From positions 1 through 6,275 of the forward strand of contig CAZVWV010000170.1 of NCBI GenBank assembly GCA_964631745.1: a DNA stretch of 6,275 nucleotides, written 5' to 3'. The notes beneath the pieces are model-generated. The model saw nothing but the letters and a program-made list of their open reading frames with translations. It made no database searches and was not told the origin of the DNA. Both the position numbers and the translations under genes were made by a program. Source of the DNA: CAZVWV01 sp964631745 (lineage in GTDB: Bacteria; Bdellovibrionota_C; UBA2361; JBGSMV01). The first letter of the stretch is position 1. Each line of letters opens with the position of its first letter. Below are positions 4,845 to 6,275 of the stretch, one piece after another.

Positions 4845-5636
4845 GTGGACATGATGGGAAAAGAGGTGCTGACCGTCAACGCACTTACCCAGCATCTCAG
4901 AGAGATTGTCTCTCCAGCAGGTGGCGTTAGTCTACCTCCACTTGGGAGACAGGAGCAACCCGGGCGTATAGTCCAAGCGAATATCGCGAGAATTATTAAG
5001 GAGGCTGAAATTTCTGCCGGGGAATTAGATAGACTTTTATCCAACCCAGGAGAGGTTACGTTACCTAGATTGGGCGAATTGCAGAGCGCTTTTAAACAAA
5101 TAAGTGACTGTGTGGATGAGAAGGGAGCAGGATTGGATTCGCCACCGGTATTTAGGGGCATGGATTGGATGAGTCAAGGAGCTATTCATATCGACCCGAA
5201 AACAAGCTTGATGGTCGCGGCCTGTGATTATGTCTATAGACACCAGGCATTATTGGGATTTGTTGCCGCATTCGACTCGGATACCGGCGAAATGAAGTGG
5301 CGGAACAACAACTACCACGACTTGGGTATCCCTTTCACTATGCCAGACGGTACCTCCTGTATTTGGCTTCAATCCATACTTAAAGGTTGGCAGCCATATA
5401 GCATACAAGATGGGAAACGATTAGCTCGTCCTAGGAATTTGAAAAGAGATGATTTTATCGTGAATGTCAAGCGATCATCCCGCGGGACCTGCGAATTTCT
5501 CTTACGCGTGATGCGAAGGGTGCCGTGCGACAAGATTGACTTGTTTGACGCCGAAGGATTGATCCGACCGCGTGCCAGTTATAGTCAAGTTCCAAAAAAA
5601 ATATGCATTCAACTAAGCCCCGAGGCTAAGGGCTAG
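4845..5636 (+). CDS. Hypothetical protein with duplicated LPxLG motif
   Basis: This protein of 263 residues belongs to no family that I recognise. The GTG start (4845) directly abuts the preceding TAA and has GGAGGG 5 bp upstream; ATG 4851 is an alternative but is further from that site. The N-terminal third contains two similar motifs 43 residues apart, VSPAGGVSLPPLG (22-34) and LSNPGEVTLPRLG (65-77), each associated with an amphipathic helix (ALTQHLREI; SAGELDRLL), suggesting a duplicated helical module. Residues about 100-260 form a separate part rich in aromatic residues and beta-prone segments (LLGFVAAFDSDTGEMKWRNN, CIWLQSILKGWQPYS) and end in a basic C-terminal region. There is no signal peptide, membrane helix or recognisable catalytic motif. 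The two-part layout suggests a protein-interaction region plus a globular domain, which is inference. Transcription probably ends at the terminator 90 bp downstream. Confidence 0.68.
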   Translation: MDMMGKEVLTVNALTQHLREIVSPAGGVSLPPLGRQEQPGRIVQANIARIIKEAEISAGELDRLLSNPGEVTLPRLGELQSAFKQISDCVDEKGAGLDSPPVFRGMDWMSQGAIHIDPKTSLMVAACDYVYRHQALLGFVAAFDSDTGEMKWRNNNYHDLGIPFTMPDGTSCIWLQSILKGWQPYSIQDGKRLARPRNLKRDDFIVNVKRSSRGTCEFLLRVMRRVPCDKIDLFDAEGLIRPRASYSQVPKKICIQLSPEAKG

Positions 5637-5725
5637 CTGGAATACCCTAATTGAGAACTGTCCCCCTCTGGAGAAAATCTGGAGCCACCATACTTGCGAT
5701 ACCTTGGTGGACTAACTGTAATCCT

Positions 5726-5748
5726 AAAAACGGCGTTAGCCGTTTTTT
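5726..5748 (+). terminator. Strong intrinsic terminator, possibly bidirectional
   Basis: AAAAACGGC (5726-5734) pairs perfectly with GCCGTTTTT (5739-5747) around a GTTA loop, giving six T residues (5743-5748) on the + strand and an A/T-symmetrical arrangement that would also work on the - strand. It closes the 4560-5636 unit. Confidence 0.88.
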
Positions 5749-5815
5749 GCCGCGCGAGAGATGTGTCAAGCTTCACGGCAGGACACTTCTGCAAGCCGTC
5801 TAATTAATCGTGAGT

Positions 5816-5929
5816 ATGTCAGAATGGCGCCTGCTCAAGGTGCCGGCTGAACTCATCGCCACAAACCGCATCTTTATTCTGGTGAGCTTCATGTTAATCT
5901 GCATGTTGCCTGGACCGTTGAGTGTTTGA
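5816..5929 (+). CDS. Possible small membrane peptide or gene fragment
   Basis: This 37-codon frame starts at ATG 5816 (or GTG 5810) and ends at TGA 5927. The N-terminus is basic/amphipathic (MSEWRLLKVPAELIATNR) and is followed by one strongly hydrophobic stretch (IFILVSFMLICMLPGP) that could span a membrane. It may be a small membrane peptide. It could also be the start of a broken membrane protein: the TNR-then-hydrophobic opening is vaguely like the N-terminus of phosphoethanolamine transferases, but the match is too short to claim. No good ribosome binding site is present. Confidence 0.25.
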   Translation: MSEWRLLKVPAELIATNRIFILVSFMLICMLPGPLSV

Positions 5930-6252
5930 GCCAGGCGGGATTTGATCTTAAGCTACCATGTTGAACCCGAGCGGTAAACCGCGGGAAGCCTCCAGATTTT
6001 ATCCTCCGGGCCATCCGCGCACTTGCCGTTGATGCAGGTATGACCGTACACGCGTTCAAACCCGATCACGGTTGCGCCGGCTGCATCCTCAGCACTGGCG
6101 CCGTGCAGTCTTTTGATCTAATAATTACGATTACCACCAGGTCATTACAATTTTTGACGCGGCGTGCAAGTAGCTCTATCTGGGTAGCGGCAGCCCGACG
6201 CAACAATTTTAAGCACCCTTCGGGACTTTCCGTCCGCAAGGGAAAAAAGTGA
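5851..6252 (+). pseudogene. Broken reading frame, unassigned
   Basis: One frame stays open from 5851 to 6252 apart from a single TGA at 5962-5964. The part before it reads like protein (GELHVNLHVAWTVECL, SQAGFDLKLP), as does the part after (KPPDFILRAIRALAVDAGM, HAFKPDHGCAGCILSTGAV). There is no start codon with a ribosome binding site near 5851; the only ATG after the stop (6040) would give 70 residues. The simplest reading is a degraded gene. I do not recognise the family. A hairpin directly after the TGA is treated among the findings. Confidence 0.28.
6216..6242. repeat. Imperfect hairpin near right edge
   Basis: CCCTT (6216-6220) pairs with AAGGG (6238-6242) and GGAC (6223-6226) with GTCC (6232-6235), separated by a symmetrical 2-nt mismatch, with a TTTCC loop. 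It is followed by an A-run rather than a T-run, so on the + strand it is not a standard terminator. The role is unknown. Confidence 0.45.
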
Positions 6253-6275
6253 AAAAGAGGAGTGAAGTTAGGTAG

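Larger units (their letters stand above)
5637..6275. other. Gene-poor right flank, probably decayed coding sequence
   Basis: No intact gene is convincing in these 639 bp. Contents seen are a CCACCA/TGGTGG inverted repeat (5685-5690 and 5705-5710), a strong terminator (5726-5748), a 37-codon hydrophobic frame (5816-5929), a longer frame broken by TGA at 5962, and an imperfect hairpin near the end (6216-6242). A purine-rich AGAGGAG (6256-6262) could be the ribosome binding site of a gene starting just beyond the window. Confidence 0.55.

Noticed and set aside
5653..5665. GAGAACTGTCCCC, similar to palindromic repeat ends linked to REP-type transposases
   Set aside because: No complementary arm (GGGGACAG) lies anywhere nearby, so there is no palindrome to support a REP-like element.
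6266..6272. GTTAGGT resembling an integron core site (GTTRRRY)
   Set aside because: No matching RYYYAAC partner with the internal boxes of an attC site was found, and seven degenerate bases occur by chance.
1..6275. CRISPR array, rRNA, intact transposase or phage genes
   Set aside because: No regularly spaced repeats of CRISPR length, no rRNA-like stretch, and no transposase or integrase motif was seen on either strand.

Overview
The window is a bacterial chromosomal or accessory segment of moderate base composition, with several long gene-poor gaps and repeats. No gene fixes the taxonomy. The cytosolic GAF-type histidine kinase, the HipBA module and the CTCCGTG triple repeat at the left edge would all fit an environmental Gram-negative bacterium, possibly a Desulfobacterota/Geobacter-like lineage. 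That placement is inference only. All credible genes lie on the + strand.

Layout, left to right. (1) 1-236 is non-coding, with a 9-bp-period repeat and a weak promoter candidate. (2) A doubtful 71-codon reading frame (237-452) lies 3 bp upstream of a 486-residue soluble hybrid of HAMP, GAF, HisKA and HATPase_c domains (456-1916). No response regulator is present, so this looks like an orphan kinase. (3) A short inverted-repeat element of about 107-109 bp occurs twice in the same orientation, at 1954-2062 and 4193-4299, and the two copies bracket the hipB-hipA toxin-antitoxin operon (2317-3902). The operon has an AT-rich promoter, a 15-bp inverted operator whose distal half contains the hipB start codon, a 4-bp ATGA overlap between the genes, and an intrinsic terminator after hipA. 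(4) A two-gene unit of unknown function follows: 94 residues (4560-4844) then 263 residues (4845-5636), with a start/stop spacing that implies coupling and a very clear intrinsic terminator at 5726-5748. (5) 5750-6275 holds no convincing intact gene. It contains a 37-codon hydrophobic frame, a longer frame broken by TGA, and hairpins, and looks like decayed coding sequence.

Functional reading. The best understood unit is HipBA: a HipA-family Ser/Thr kinase toxin held in check by a Xre-type DNA-binding antitoxin that probably represses its own promoter. Its position between two near-identical direct repeats suggests it arrived, or could be lost, as a discrete roughly 2.2-kb block. The best candidate for something undescribed is the 94/263-residue pair: I recognise neither protein, and the larger one carries a duplicated Pro/Leu-rich motif in its N-terminal third.
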